DNA of 64,000 bases from Liolophura sinensis (lineage: Eukaryota; Mollusca; Polyplacophora; Chitonida; Chitonidae). Location: the NCBI RefSeq assembly GCF_032854445.1, contig NC_088300.1, forward strand, positions 29,805,608 to 29,869,607, in the 5' to 3' direction. This document shows, piece by piece, positions 12,097 through 23,039 of the stretch. Both the position numbers and the translations under genes were made by a program. Position 1 is the stretch's first letter. Every line of letters starts with the position of its first letter. The notes under the pieces were generated by a model. It had not been told where the DNA came from. It did no database searches and saw only the letters and a program-made list of their open reading frames with translations.

Positions 12097-15000
12097 GTAT
12101 GGTACCCTGCACATTTATTGTTTATTGGCCTACGCCTACGCAACTTGGGAAATTTCGCTATCCACCAAACTGTGTCAACAGAAATGCTTTATTGTCATCT
12201 CTATCACTTCATTTCACCTGCTTGTATGTGCTCTTTGTTATAGTTTGTCTGTCCGTGTCCATTAAAAGTAATCCTCCAGGTCCACCATCAAGTACTGTAA
12301 CAATGATGTGGAATTTATCAAAGCCGTGGCAGATTACACGATAATCCGGGTGATAGATTCTCTATGGGCACGTTAGATGTTATTAACTAATGGTTTTCGT
12401 GCTCCTATGGTTTTGAAGTATACCCACTAATCGTGAAAATTGCCACATAAATTCATATATAGCAAGTCCTGGTATTTGTTATTATTTGTTGTTGGCTTTT
12501 GATGATATTGTAGTGGTTATAAAGAGCCAGCGGCGAATAGCTTCACATTCGGAACCAACACAAGAGTTGTACTCATTACGCTATGAATTAGTAACATGTT
12601 TGATTTAAGAACTGATTGCGGGGCCTCCGTGGCTCAGTCGGTTAGCGCGCTAGCGCAGCGTAATGACCCAGAAGCCTCTCACCAATGTGGTCGATGTGAG
12701 TTCAAGACCAGCTCATGCTGCCTTCCTCTCCAGCCGTACGTGGGAAGGTCTGTCGGCAACCTGCGGATGGTCGTGGGTTTCCCCCGAGCTCTGCCCGGTT
12801 TCCACCCACCATAATGCTGGCCGCCGTCGTATAAGTGAAATATTCTTGAGTACGGCGTAAAACACCAATCAAAAAAAAAAAAAAAAAAGAACTGATTGCA
12901 GAAATATTAAAGCCAGCACCGACACTCAGGATTCGAGAGTAAATAATTGGGTAATGCACTGCGGTGTCCGTTGTCCTTGATTACGGCACAGTCAGGTCTA
13001 AAGTAAACTAATTCCAGTTAAAGTAGCCAGTAGGATACTTTACTTTATCTTTATGAGGACATCAATGGGTTGAGGAGTTAGTTGTCAGGTAAACGCAGGA
13101 GACTTTTGAATCTAGCTTGACTAAATAGATGATGGTTCTTTTCCTGTGAAGTCTTTCCCATATTGAGTCTCTGCTTTACATCCCTATGATGGAGTTTCTG
13201 TTGTGTCATTATTGTACCTGCATGATGATTTATGTGTATCTTTTTGTTCATGCCGTCATATTTTATACACGCACAGGAGGAGAATTATCCTCTTTATATT
13301 GTTATGTTATTTTTTTTTTACAACGCCCTTTTTGTAGCCAGTCTGTTCGCATGTAGACCTGTATTCATATTGTCTTGAGAAGATAACATTGTCTTTCTTC
13401 CTTTTGGCTTGTTCTTGGATTATCTACTAGCATATTGATTTTATTGCTTCAAAGCCCGTTTCTGGAGTCTCTTCAGCCTGATTAATTCCCCGCGGAATCA
13501 CCGCACGTTGTTTCATGGTGCATGTGGCAATTAACGAGAGTTACAGGTGAATGTGACGCCTTGTCTACTGCGGACATACAACTGCTCACCTGGGACGTAC
13601 CTGGAAGCCCATCAGTACCACCCATGCAGTACTCGAAGTTATTAAATTGATTTACAAGGTAGACCTTTGCATGCAGATGGCAAAATGTCTTCAGAGTTTG
13701 ATTGATTATCTGTCATGCTGGTACAAGCAACTTTTATTGCCCCTACTTTGACCGACCTATAAGGCTACACTCTGTTCAGAAAACAAATAATAACATGTTG
13801 CCTTACTCAGCATCGACCATTTGGTTGCACTCAATATTTTCACACGCAAGCTCCCAAATACTTTGCTCATTTGTAACTGGTGGAACTGCTAAACGTATTA
13901 AGGGATTAAATAATTACCTGCTTTGTAATCAATCATTAGACCGTCTACACATTGTTTACACTGATTACTAGTTCAACACGCAGAGATACTCAGACATCGA
14001 GTTTCTAAGTACATTGCTGCACTTGAACACTAATCTGTGGTAGAGTTTCTGGGTGCACAAAAATGCAAGCCCGCAGTTGACATTTAGTGTGCCTGTTACT
14101 TTGTATGGTAAATAGGCAGTTATGTTTCTTTTAGAAACGAGTGTCACGACTTGAACACTTCACCTTACATATGGGCTTGCACGGACTGATATTATTAATG
14201 AAAATGTTTTATGGAACAATTATTGATCATGCAGCCATGGAACCAGGAAAAGTTGTTAGTAAATATAGGCTAAATGTATAGAATGTCTTGGGATTAACCC
14301 GTGTCTAGGCGTGGATGTGCATTGTGTTGAATAGAATCACCACCTTAGATACTTGAGCAATTGCAATCAAAGAGCAGTTTTGACATATATTTTTGTTTGA
14401 CGACAACTGTCATGGATTAGCACTTGGATACTAATTACACATGCTGACTGCTTCTATTTACAAGATATAAGCGTCACCGTCCGACATTCGTATACCAATC
14501 GTAAACGATAAATGGACCTTCCACTTCAATAATCACATGACGCATTTCATGCCTAAGACGCTTTAAATGGTATTTGTTGCTGCCTCGATTGACGCTCAGC
14601 GCTGAGAGGTTAGAAAAAAGGAAACAAGACTGGTTGGCTCGGTGGCAGTATAATGTGACTAGGTGAGGAGTCATGTATCGTGTCCTCGGTATGAAATTTC
14701 AGTGGTCGGCAACACTTATGCGGCATGGGCTCACCCTGCCAAAAGAAGACACAGTATATGTACACACACCTAATGACTCCTTGTCGTCATATGGGTGAAA
14801 AATTGTTAAGTGCGACATAGAACCCCAAGCACACATACATACATTTAAAACACATTTATAATTTATTACTTCCTCAGTTCCTCGGTGGTTTGTCTTGAAC
14901 ATTGTTGTTAACTTGTCTGGCAATTATTGACCTGAAACGTTTACTGCGGCTGACTATTGGTATACTAATGTCTCATAAGACACCTAAATGTACATATAAT

Positions 15001-18000
15001 AGAATCTTGCAACGACAAGTTGTCCTGTTTTGCCAGGTTCAGTGGAAAGCCATTCGTTTAGTCATGCCCCAGACTTCGCACAGTTAATGTGTCTGTGAGT
15101 TGGCCCTACTGGAACGAACGAATTTCTTAGAGGGTGGTCCTCATAATTGCTCTCATACAGTTTATCAGGAATGCACTTTGAACCAATAGAGAGCGATCCT
15201 ATCCTCCAAAGAGAGACACATCAGCTATCATCAGATAAAAAATCCATCATCTTATTTGCGAGTCGCGCAGGATCAGTGTCGCGTGAGGTTTACTAAAACC
15301 TTTCGTATTACACGAAACTTTGGTGCCTTTAAACAGTCCTGGTGGAATTCTATTTTCCATTAATGGGATGCCGATTGAATCGCAATTTAGACTTTCTCCC
15401 ACTGGAATATCTGGATGGATATTTGCGCTAATGCGTTCATTCTCGTCGCTGTCTCATAAACTATAAAGCACTCCTGACCATTCGCCTCATTTCATTACCA
15501 TTGAATTCCATCGACTGACAGAACTGTGGTACAAATGATACTGGAAAGGTTGTAAATCAAGGCTGTATGTGAGTTAAAGTAACTATGGATATCAAAGATG
15601 GACCTGTATTGCATAGATAGTAATTTTAGACACATTTTGATCTAAGAGTAGGATATATGTGATATGTTAGCAGATGATTGCTCACTCAGTTTGTCTTGTT
15701 TTTCATTTGCATTTAGAATGGTTTGACTTTGGAGGAACAGTTACGGGAAAATGTCAAGACACCTCATGCAATAAAACCTCTCGTAAAAGATTCATTACCT
15801 TCTCCTCAAGCTTTTAACTCTGATGGAGAGAGATCCGAGGGAAATGTTCCACGGGAACATTTATCGCCAGAAGATTCGGCAGGAGACGAGCATGCAGACA
15901 ATTCCGATGCAATCCCATCTGAGGATGAAAGTAAAAGTCCATTTAATAACGAAACTGGAAGTCCATCTGATAACGAAAGCGCTGTGTTGCCGAGTTCCAC
16001 AGGAAAAGCGGTTGTCGAGGAGAGTCAGACTGAAGAGGGTTTGTCAGATTCGGACATGTCTGAAGAAGAGGAGATTCTGAGGACGATCATCGTGACGTTA
16101 AGGGACAACCCCGAGCTGATCAAGGCACTTATTGATAGTAAGGCCAATCATTTATCACGTTTCTCTCTCACGGAGAGTAAAGCGCATGGGGAGGTGTTTA
16201 GGGTTGCATGTGCTAGGTGACAAAGGATCTGTGTACTTCATCGAGACGGGGTTTGTATGATCTTCAAAGGTATAAATCAAATAATAATTCAGTTTGAATG
16301 TTTGATCCTAGAAATTGAAAATCTCGCGCTATTGTAGGCTTACTACCATTTCATCTCTACATGTGCAGTTCGTTAATACCATACGTTTATGTGTCCAAAA
16401 AGTTTTGCTCTTTTTGTTTTAAGGATTATGTTTTACAAAATACATTGCACATGAAGTGCGGATAAACATTACCACTAACGATTATGTCCATGTCTAATTT
16501 TAATTAGGCGAAACGGAAGAAATGCAAGATGAGTTTTACAAACAAAAAGCCCGTGTGTCAAACCCAGACGACTCTGAAGAGCTTTGGGGAACCTTCCAGC
16601 GCCCAAACCCTCAACTTCAGAAGGTAATATTAACCACAACCAATTAAACAGTCTCATCAAACTAGGAATAGTGATCTGATTACATCTGACTGGAATTGAA
16701 TCAATGTTCCATCGTGTTTCTCGATCATTGTGGTAACTGGCATATGTAGATATATATATCAACAGACGGTTAGCGATAATATACCATTAACTATACATAT
16801 ATGTATATGTAAATGCTAGTGAACACAATAATCTAACATCTCGAGGTTTTCCATCGATTAACGACTTATACATTTTTATAGGTTCAGCCACATTTAGGCT
16901 ACATGGTAACTGTTAGGAGCAGATTTCGCTCACCACGAAAATTAAAATGAACAAACAAAGAAATTTTTAAATGTAAGGCCTTTTAAGCCATTTGTGTCCA
17001 TACCTAAAGTGAACCTTAATGAAATGTAACACTGTGTGGGTGCAATTTCGAGTAACTGTTTTCTTATATCCTCCAATTTCAGATGCCCAAACAAATCGAA
17101 AAGAAAGCCGGACAACCTAGTTATCACGGTGACAAAAGTAAGACGCTTACATGGGACGAATGTAAAACATTAAATTATGAAAAATTGTTCTTAGAGATGA
17201 ATCAATGTATACTGTTTCCATATGGTTATTGTTTTAAAGGCATAAGTACTTGAAATTTAGATATTCTATTGTTACCTACTCGTATCTTATGTGATAATGT
17301 TTTTAGGGCCATGTACAATTATTGGAATATACATAGATGTAGTGTGGCAAATGAGAAACGCACTGATAGGTGAATTTTTACTTTATAAATCAGCTTTAAT
17401 TCAAAGCAGAATAATTATACAATCCTCAGTCATAAAATAAGCAACAGATGCTCCTTCAGCTATGACATTTGGTCCCAAGTGGACGTTCATCCCAGCATCT
17501 GGTGTCACCATCATGTGCCACCTGCGCGAGTATAAATTGTTTTCACGCTGGCATGATTCTGTATAGGTCAGGTGACTGATAGTGTGGACAGCGATGAAAT
17601 ACAGGAATACCCAGCGGAGCAAGATCTCAAAGATGGACCACCACAGGAAGCGGAAGATGAAGTTGAAAATGGAAAGCCGGATGTACATCGCCATGAAACT
17701 CCCTTAAATGTTTTGAGAGCGGGAAAGATGCAGCTTCCGTCAGAAAGTGATAGCAGAGTAAGATTTATCCGCTGTTCCGCGGGCGGGCTTCTTAAACAAA
17801 AAACAAAAAACTCCGATTGCATAAGGGGAAAAGATAAAAAAAACCGCACAGTTAAAAAAAGAAAACCGCCATTTCCCTTTCACGGCTCCATACCTATGAC
17901 TGAGAAAGAAACGTTATAAGGAGTATAAATTTGGCCCAAGATTTCTTAAGATAACATAACTCTTATTTCCCGTTATTTCTATAATCAAAAGCATTCCTTT

Positions 18001-19176
18001 GATTACATAAAAAAGAACATTTGAAACCTGAAACTTTTTGATGACCAACAGTTGTGATGAATTGTAAAACCGTGCGTATTGAGGGCAAAGTTTTCATTAC
18101 GAAGACTTGATCTACGGAAAAATAAATCAACTGTCAGAATATTTACAGTTCACTTATGCAGCAAACTTACAGGTTTGCATGCAGAATACACTCCGATTCT
18201 TGTGGTTGTCGGTGATCAGAATGAATTCTTCCTGAAATACTGAGACACCTGAGATAGTTGTTATTCAGGATGTTTGAGGACGCATACAGATTTTGTCTGA
18301 TACCCTCCTCTCCTTGTGTTTGGCGGTGGTCAAAACGAATTCTTCCTGGAATGCTGGGATATCTTATTTAATTTTTATTCAGGAACAAATGGAAACGGAC
18401 AAGCACAGCGGAGAGGAAGACGATTCCCGGAACGCCGAGACGCTAATAAATGATACCCCGCATACTGATGAGCAACCTACACATCTAGAATCTGAGGGAA
18501 GATCCGTTAACAGACCACATCATCCAACAGCTGAACAAACAGTTCATCGGGCTCGACACACGCCCGGAAAGGAAGACAGCGACGAGGTAGGTCGGGAGCC
18601 TGGCTCCTCATTGCTGAATGTAGGGTGGCCGCAGCGCGTGCCAGGCCTCCTTTGAGCTGCTGATAGCCACCCGTTAGACTGGCTCTCCTGTTACATAAAG
18701 CCCTCAGGGAGAATTAGTTTACATCTACTATGCCAGTGTCTGTGGGATGCGGCATCAATCATGTGTGGATGCATGTAGCTTATATACGCGAAACGGCACA
18801 ATGAGGATATCAGTATGGAAGGATGGAGGCTAGGTTTAATGAATGGTAATACGACTGTGTTGCATAATTCAGCCCATAAGATAAAATAATTGCCGCAGAA
18901 TATGCAGAATTTGCAACTTATTTATCTGGATTTACTGAACGTTTCTGTCTCATTGGATATGCATGAGATTGATTGCATGGGGACAATACCGCTGGTGTAT
19001 GCTATTGTCTGTATAGCTGTTTGTCTTCATTTTCGCCTGTATTAAGCGTCTCGAGTCGGTTTCAGGAGTGTAATACTATGAAATATGCTTTCCGCTTCAG
19101 AATGAACTCCTGGCGTTGTCAAAGGCATCCAACTTCAAGAATACCCGGTTATCTCGACCCCATATGTAAACCCTAA
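12026..19176 (+). CDS. Seven-exon gene for an acidic, probably secreted protein with a 3-Cys C-terminal tail
   Basis: Coding exons are joined 12026-12096, 15717-16137, 16508-16623, 17083-17137, 17567-17757, 18383-18586 and 19066-19176. Every junction has a GT..AG border and all phases agree (1-0, 0-1, 1-0, 0-1, 1-0, 0-0, 0-stop), giving 389 residues without an internal stop. Residues 1-24 look like a mature N-terminus (ASGAPLGGEQ). Residues 25-353 are hydrophilic, rich in Glu, Asp, Ser and Pro, with runs such as SDSDMSEEEE, and contain no Cys. Residues 354-389 are basic and aromatic, with Cys at 355, 371 and 387. I do not recognise the family. The composition would fit a granin-like secretory protein, an acidic matrix protein or a peptide precursor, but this is inference. 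A convincing signal-peptide exon was not found; it may lie upstream or before the window. Extra exons in the 3.6 kb first intron cannot be excluded. Confidence 0.66.
12620..12886 (+). mobile_element. SINE-A, full length with poly(A) tail and 13-bp target-site duplication
   Basis: The tRNA-like head (gcctccgtggctcagtcgg) is followed by the SINE body and 18 or so A residues. AAGAACTGATTGC flanks it at 12607-12619 and 12887-12899. It lies in the first intron of the acidic-protein gene and appears to be among the youngest insertions here. Confidence 0.94.
14290..14500 (+). repeat. Dispersed repeat R3, copy 1
   Basis: Diverged match to 50240-50480. Shared blocks in order are 'taacccg', 'gtgttgaat', 'aatcaaag', a 'catatatt' block, 'gactgcttct' and 'ttcgta'. 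No coding potential was seen. It lies directly upstream of SINE-C in the first intron. Confidence 0.5.
14552..14850 (+). mobile_element. SINE-C copy, head partly lost
   Basis: Shares with 51291-51589 the blocks 'cagcgctgagaggttaga', 'gaaatttcagtgg' and 'cctaatgactccttgtcgtc'. It ends 'gttaagtgcgacatagaacc' then 'ccaagcacacat', a tail also found in SINE-B. Confidence 0.75.
15717..16137 (+). CDS. Exon 2 of the acidic-protein gene: Glu/Ser-rich region
   Basis: The acceptor is a T-rich tract ending ATTTAG at 15716. The donor is ATA|GTAAGG after 16137, which leaves phase 1. The frame reads NGLTLEEQLRENVKTP at the start and ends in a short helix-like stretch (LRTIIVTLRDNPELIKALID). The centre is a low-complexity Glu/Ser/Asp region with many SxxE/SDxE sites, possible casein-kinase-type phosphorylation sites. 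Reading past the donor stays open only to a TGA at about 16218, so the next exon's phase supports this donor. Confidence 0.75.
16508..16623 (+). CDS. Exon 3 of the acidic-protein gene
   Basis: The acceptor TCTAATTTTAATTAG ends at 16507 and the donor AAG|GTAATA follows 16623. One base carried from exon 2 plus GC completes a Ser codon. The frame then reads ETEEMQDEFYKQKARVSNP and ends LQK, 39 codons in all, closing in phase 0. The clean phase fit with both neighbours is the main support. Confidence 0.75.
17083..17137 (+). CDS. Exon 4 of the acidic-protein gene (short)
   Basis: A 55-base exon follows the acceptor TCCAATTTCAG and precedes the donor AAA|GTAAGA. It encodes MPKQIEKKAGQPSYHGDK, locally basic, and leaves phase 1, which is what the next exon needs. 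The KK pair is one of very few dibasic sites in the protein. Confidence 0.68.
17567..17757 (+). CDS. Exon 5 of the acidic-protein gene
   Basis: The acceptor ends GTATAG at 17566 and the donor AGA|GTAAGA follows 17757. One base from exon 4 plus GT gives Ser. The frame then reads QVTDSVDSDEIQEYPAEQD and continues acidic to SESDSR. It ends in phase 0. Reading past the donor enters a lysine-rich, low-complexity frame, so the splice is preferred. Confidence 0.72.
18383..18586 (+). CDS. Exon 6 of the acidic-protein gene
   Basis: The acceptor is TTTTTATTCAG at 18382 and the donor GAG|GTAGGT follows 18586. The 204-base exon (phase 0 to 0) encodes 68 residues beginning EQMETDKHSGEEDDSR and ending PGKEDSDE, with several His and Pro residues in the middle (RPHHPTAEQ). 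Confidence 0.74.
19066..19176 (+). CDS. Terminal exon 7: basic tail with three evenly spaced Cys
   Basis: The acceptor GTCGGTTTCAG ends at 19065. The exon stays in phase 0 and encodes 36 residues, then stops with TAA. Unlike the rest of the protein it is basic and aromatic (MKYAFRFRMNSWR). Its Cys residues fall at tail positions 2, 18 and 34, a C-x15-C-x15-C pattern. A poly(A) signal AATAAA lies 68 bases past the stop codon, which supports a last exon. Confidence 0.6.
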   Translation, partial: ECNTMKYAFRFRMNSWRCQRHPTSRIPGYLDPICKP

Positions 19177-19243
19177 ATATTTAAGTCCTTTTCTCTCGCA
19201 GACAAACAATGGATTACGAAGTTGATGTGCGCAGGTGAAAGGA

Positions 19244-19249
19244 AATAAA
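19244..19249 (+). promoter_or_regulatory. Candidate poly(A) signal of the acidic-protein gene
   Basis: AATAAA on the + strand, 68 bases after the TAA of the terminal exon. It is a short motif in AT-rich DNA, so it supports the gene end only by position. Confidence 0.4.
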
Positions 19250-19589
19250 ATGTGATAAAAGAGTATTTAGGTAAGAACGCAGTTGGCTATGTTAAGACAT
19301 TGAGATAACAGTTAAGTATGCGAAGTTTTCATAAGAATGAAAGCTGTGTTCATTTATTTATTCACGAATTGATGTCCTCTATTTTTTCTTGCCCAAGTCA
19401 GTGTTAATGAATTATACATCAATGCAAGTTAAAGTTGTGAAAACCTTTAAGAAATGTTCTTCAGAAGGAAATGGTGTATTGTTTAAAATCTGTTCATTTG
19501 TATATGTAATTGTATCTCCTATTTACACTTCAGCTATTGGGCAAATAAATTGGGCTAAAAATCCGATGATATACTAAGTGGTTTGCTGT

Positions 19590-19905
19590 CAGTTTGTTGC
19601 GTCTTTCCAAGTGTAACACTGGCATGCTACAAATTTGTTAGGTCTTTCTAAACGACCGATTTCCTGTTCTCTTGTTAAGTCTTGCAAAGCGTAGCACTGA
19701 CTTTGATCCCATCAGATCATTAAGTCTGCCTGAGTGTAACCTGGGTGTAACATTCATTAGCCTGTAGAGCCTTTTAGAGTGTAGCACTGACCTCCTGTTA
19801 GCTTGCAAAGTCTTACTAAGTATAACACTGGTTTCCTTTTAGTTTGTTAAGTCTTTGTAGTGTACCCCTAGATCGCTGTTAGCTTGTTAAGTCTTTCTAC
19901 TTTGG
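19590..19905. repeat. Degenerate tandem repeat, unit of roughly 45 bases
   Basis: About six diverged copies of 'agtgtaacactggcc' followed by 'tgttagcttgttaagtcttt'. Unit length varies. Confidence 0.65.
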
Positions 19906-20330
19906 TTGAGAGATAACTGTTCAAGTGTTCCTCATCAACATAATTAAATGTATCAACTTTGATTTAAATTCAACACCGATATTTTACCCACGAAATTGCC
20001 TTTCCATGGCCACATTTTATGCATCCGTACGAAACGCATTGTTTATCTTACGCGATTTGGACTGTGCACAAAATTAATGACAAACCTTTAAAGGTGACAA
20101 AACATTCATACATATGGAGTTTGGAACCAAACTGTGATCTCATGTATACTGATTGTATTCGGTTTTCACTTTTATACTGGCTCCTCTTCAAACATTTGGC
20201 ACGGCCTTCATATTTTCCCACCCACACCAATTGTTAACTATGTTACATATATGTTTAATAAAATATATCACGATAAACAGCGTGTGTGGGTTTGTTTTTT
20301 GGTTGTAAGTGATACATAGTGATACCTAAT

Positions 20331-20640
20331 GTGAGTAATTGAGCGCTTGGGGTTTAACGTCGTACTTAACAATTTTTCAGTAATATGACGACGAAGGAGA
20401 GTGTATGTAATGTACCTCCTTGTTGCAGGATGGATTTCCACCGCTCTTTTATCTAATGGTGCTTTACTGAGACGCCTTACCGAAGGCAAGTAAGCCGCAC
20501 GCCCGAGCCATGATACTGATACGGGTCAACTATACCCATCATGCTGAAGTTATAACTTCCTCGTTTAAGGCCTAAGGTGTTACTCGACCCATGATTGACC
20601 CTAGATCTACCGCTAATGTAAATAACGCTGCGTGATTCAC
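20331..20640 (-). mobile_element. SINE-B copy (reverse)
   Basis: Reverse-strand relative of 46874-47196. The tail 'gcttggggtttaacgtcg' comes first on the + strand, then 'gaccttccttgttgcaggat'-like sequence, 'gccttaccgaaggcaagtaa' and a tRNA-like end with 'ctagatctaccgct'. The head is diverged. Confidence 0.78.
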
Positions 20641-21104
20641 CATGGCTAAGTCATATTCATACACCGAGAGTATGAACAGTGCCACAACACTTTGCGATAC
20701 ATCAAGGAAAAGTTCAGTCATTAAACTTAACATGTCCCTTTTCGTTATTTTATTTGAAATTTGTTTTACGATGACTTTCCAAGAAGTTATGTTGTCAAGC
20801 AATATTTCGATCTTGTTACGAAAGAAATTACAATTTTAATATGATTTAAAATTTTGACTTCGCTTCATCGATCTCTTCGTGATGCCGGGGTTTCACACTT
20901 AATTTCCTTGTTGCCCAAAATATTTACCCAGCATAGACCATACGGCCCAGTAAGATAACTAATTTGTTAGCCTCATGAGATGACGTGAAAATAAACATCG
21001 GTTTTCTTTACGTGAGCTTTCCTTCCCCAAAACTGCCGCCAGGCAAGTATTGGCTTCGAATGTTCTTTACTGATATTCGTCGTTGTCCTTAATAAATTTT
21101 TACA

Positions 21105-21260
21105 TGTAAATGGTTGGAGGAAACCGGAGTACCTTGAGAAAGAAACCCACCATTACCAAGTTATAATGGCAAACTTTTCCACATTGACGAATGGCAAGTG
21201 GTCCCGTGCGAGCTTCATGTAAGGCTACACCAGAGTTTATCGATCGCCGGTCATTGCCAA
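21105..21260 (-). mobile_element. Degenerate SINE fragment
   Basis: Contains 'tggaggaaaccggagtacc' and 'aagaaacccaccattacc', the conserved central block of the SINE families here, with no clear ends. Confidence 0.45.
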
Positions 21261-21397
21261 CTCGGCCCCGAAAACAAAGGTGAATTTTGCCAAATTTACT
21301 GTTAGAGAAGGGTATTTAAGGTACACGTGTATGTTTTGAATAATTGGGGTTTAACGTCACATTGGCGGTATATTAGCGACAACTATATTGGCTTTGA

Positions 21398-21565
21398 TTT
21401 ATATATTTATTTGATTGATGTTTTACTCCGTATTCAAGAATATTTCACTTATACGACGGTGACCACCATTATGGCGAGTGTCACAACCATCTGCAGGTTG
21501 CTGCAGACCACGTATGACCGGATAGGCAGCCAGGGTGTAATAGGTTTGAACTCATAGCAGCCACA
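21398..21565 (-). mobile_element. SINE-A copy, diverged
   Basis: Reverse-strand tail 'tttgattgatgttttactcc', 'caagaatatttcacttatac' and 'ctgcaggttgctgcagacc', fading into the tRNA-related part. Confidence 0.8.
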
Positions 21566-22265
21566 TTAGTGACAAGCTTGACGTAGCAGTGGACCCATTT
21601 ACAGATCTCAATGTTTGTATTAGTTTGACTTTCGTTGAAGTGCCTTCATTCTTTAGAAATCAACAGCTTTAGATATGGAAGTACAAACATGGGCGTTTTT
21701 CCTAAGAGATATTTGTTTCCGTCTTTATGACTGTTATCCCTGCACATTTCGCAAACCCCAAAGGAAATGTGGCTATCTACAGTTATCTCAGTTTTTAATG
21801 TCACAATATTTAAACGTGTTTATGAGCTGCTTTCTGCCAAAGTGGATCCAGATTCCTTTCAAGTGACAGTGATCGGATTTGCTCACTGCATCGACCGTGA
21901 ATAGACGCGTTCAAAGAGAATTCCCTTATTTTAGCTACAATACTGCCTTTAAATGCTACCCCCAAGAGTGACTAAAAAGCCTTTTGTCAAAAACTGTCTT
22001 TACGTCGAAAAAAGTAGACGAGTTTTATCCAGACCCAATAATGCAAAAATATACATTCATCAAATTATCTACGTGCAAAGATTTTGGCGTGTGGAAATAC
22101 CATTGTAAGGCAATGGTCTCTCAGTTGGACGCAAATCCTCCTTAATTCATAAGATAGCAAACCTGAAACACGGATTTTAAGAGGTATCGCAATTTACGTA
22201 TACCCTGGAAACCGATATAAAAATACAGATCGATTTTCTCGCCTTAGTAAGTCGTAAATTGAATG

Positions 22266-22410
22266 GTTATTTATTTGATTGGTGTTTTACGCCGTACTCA
22301 AGAATATTTCACTTATACGACGGCAGTCAGCATTATGGTGGGAAGAAACCGGGCACAACCCGGGGGAAACCCACGACATCCGCAGGTTGCTGACAGACCT
22401 TCCCACTTGG
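22266..22410 (-). mobile_element. SINE-A copy, 5' truncated
   Basis: Tail and body are well preserved in reverse orientation. The match stops at 'cagaccttcccacttgg', so the tRNA-like head is missing. Confidence 0.88.
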
Positions 22411-22694
22411 ATTGGATGGTAGTTTCAGATGGATTTATTCAGACAGTCATACGGAACTCAGAAAGCGTCTGTGTTCCCTGGTCTGGTGATTGAAGGAGAC
22501 GTTCTTGCACAACTGTGACACTGCCAGAATACATTCCAGGCTTAAAATCTGTGTTCTGTGCGTGACCGACATGATTTGTGCAACAGTTTTTTATTTGCGT
22601 GTAAAATCCTTCCTGTCTCAGATGATTAAAGCGCTGGATGGTTTGCGACTGTCATGCCTTTGACGAAATGTTCGAATCCAGCTTTCGTGCCTTT

Positions 22695-22866
22695 GTAGTT
22701 GTGGTTTTATTTGTTTGTTTATTTGATTGTTGCTTAACGGCAAATTTTTCACCCATATGATGGCAATCAGTATTATGGGTAATGGAAACTGGAGTACCCG
22801 GGGAAAGCCACCGATCGAGTTGCTTGTGAGCTTCCTAGCATGTGACACACATATATGCACACTATA
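22695..22866 (-). mobile_element. SINE-D type fragment
   Basis: Reverse-strand 'tttgattgttgcttaacgg', 'catatgatggcaatcag' and 'ggaaactggagtacccgg', with 'gtgacacacatatatgcaca' at the far end. It differs from SINE-A in the tail. Confidence 0.65.
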
Positions 22867-23039
22867 TTGTAGGAAGACAGATGTCCTTCAACGAACGTTA
22901 GACAGCGCAGATGGCGTCACTAGCGTCGTTGATTGTCGTCATGATGATCCCATACGCTGTGAGAGTGGGGGAAAGAAAGAACTGAGTGCCAGACACTTGA
23001 CTTCCTGCCCCGGGCTGTTCTGCATATAAGGTGACCAAA

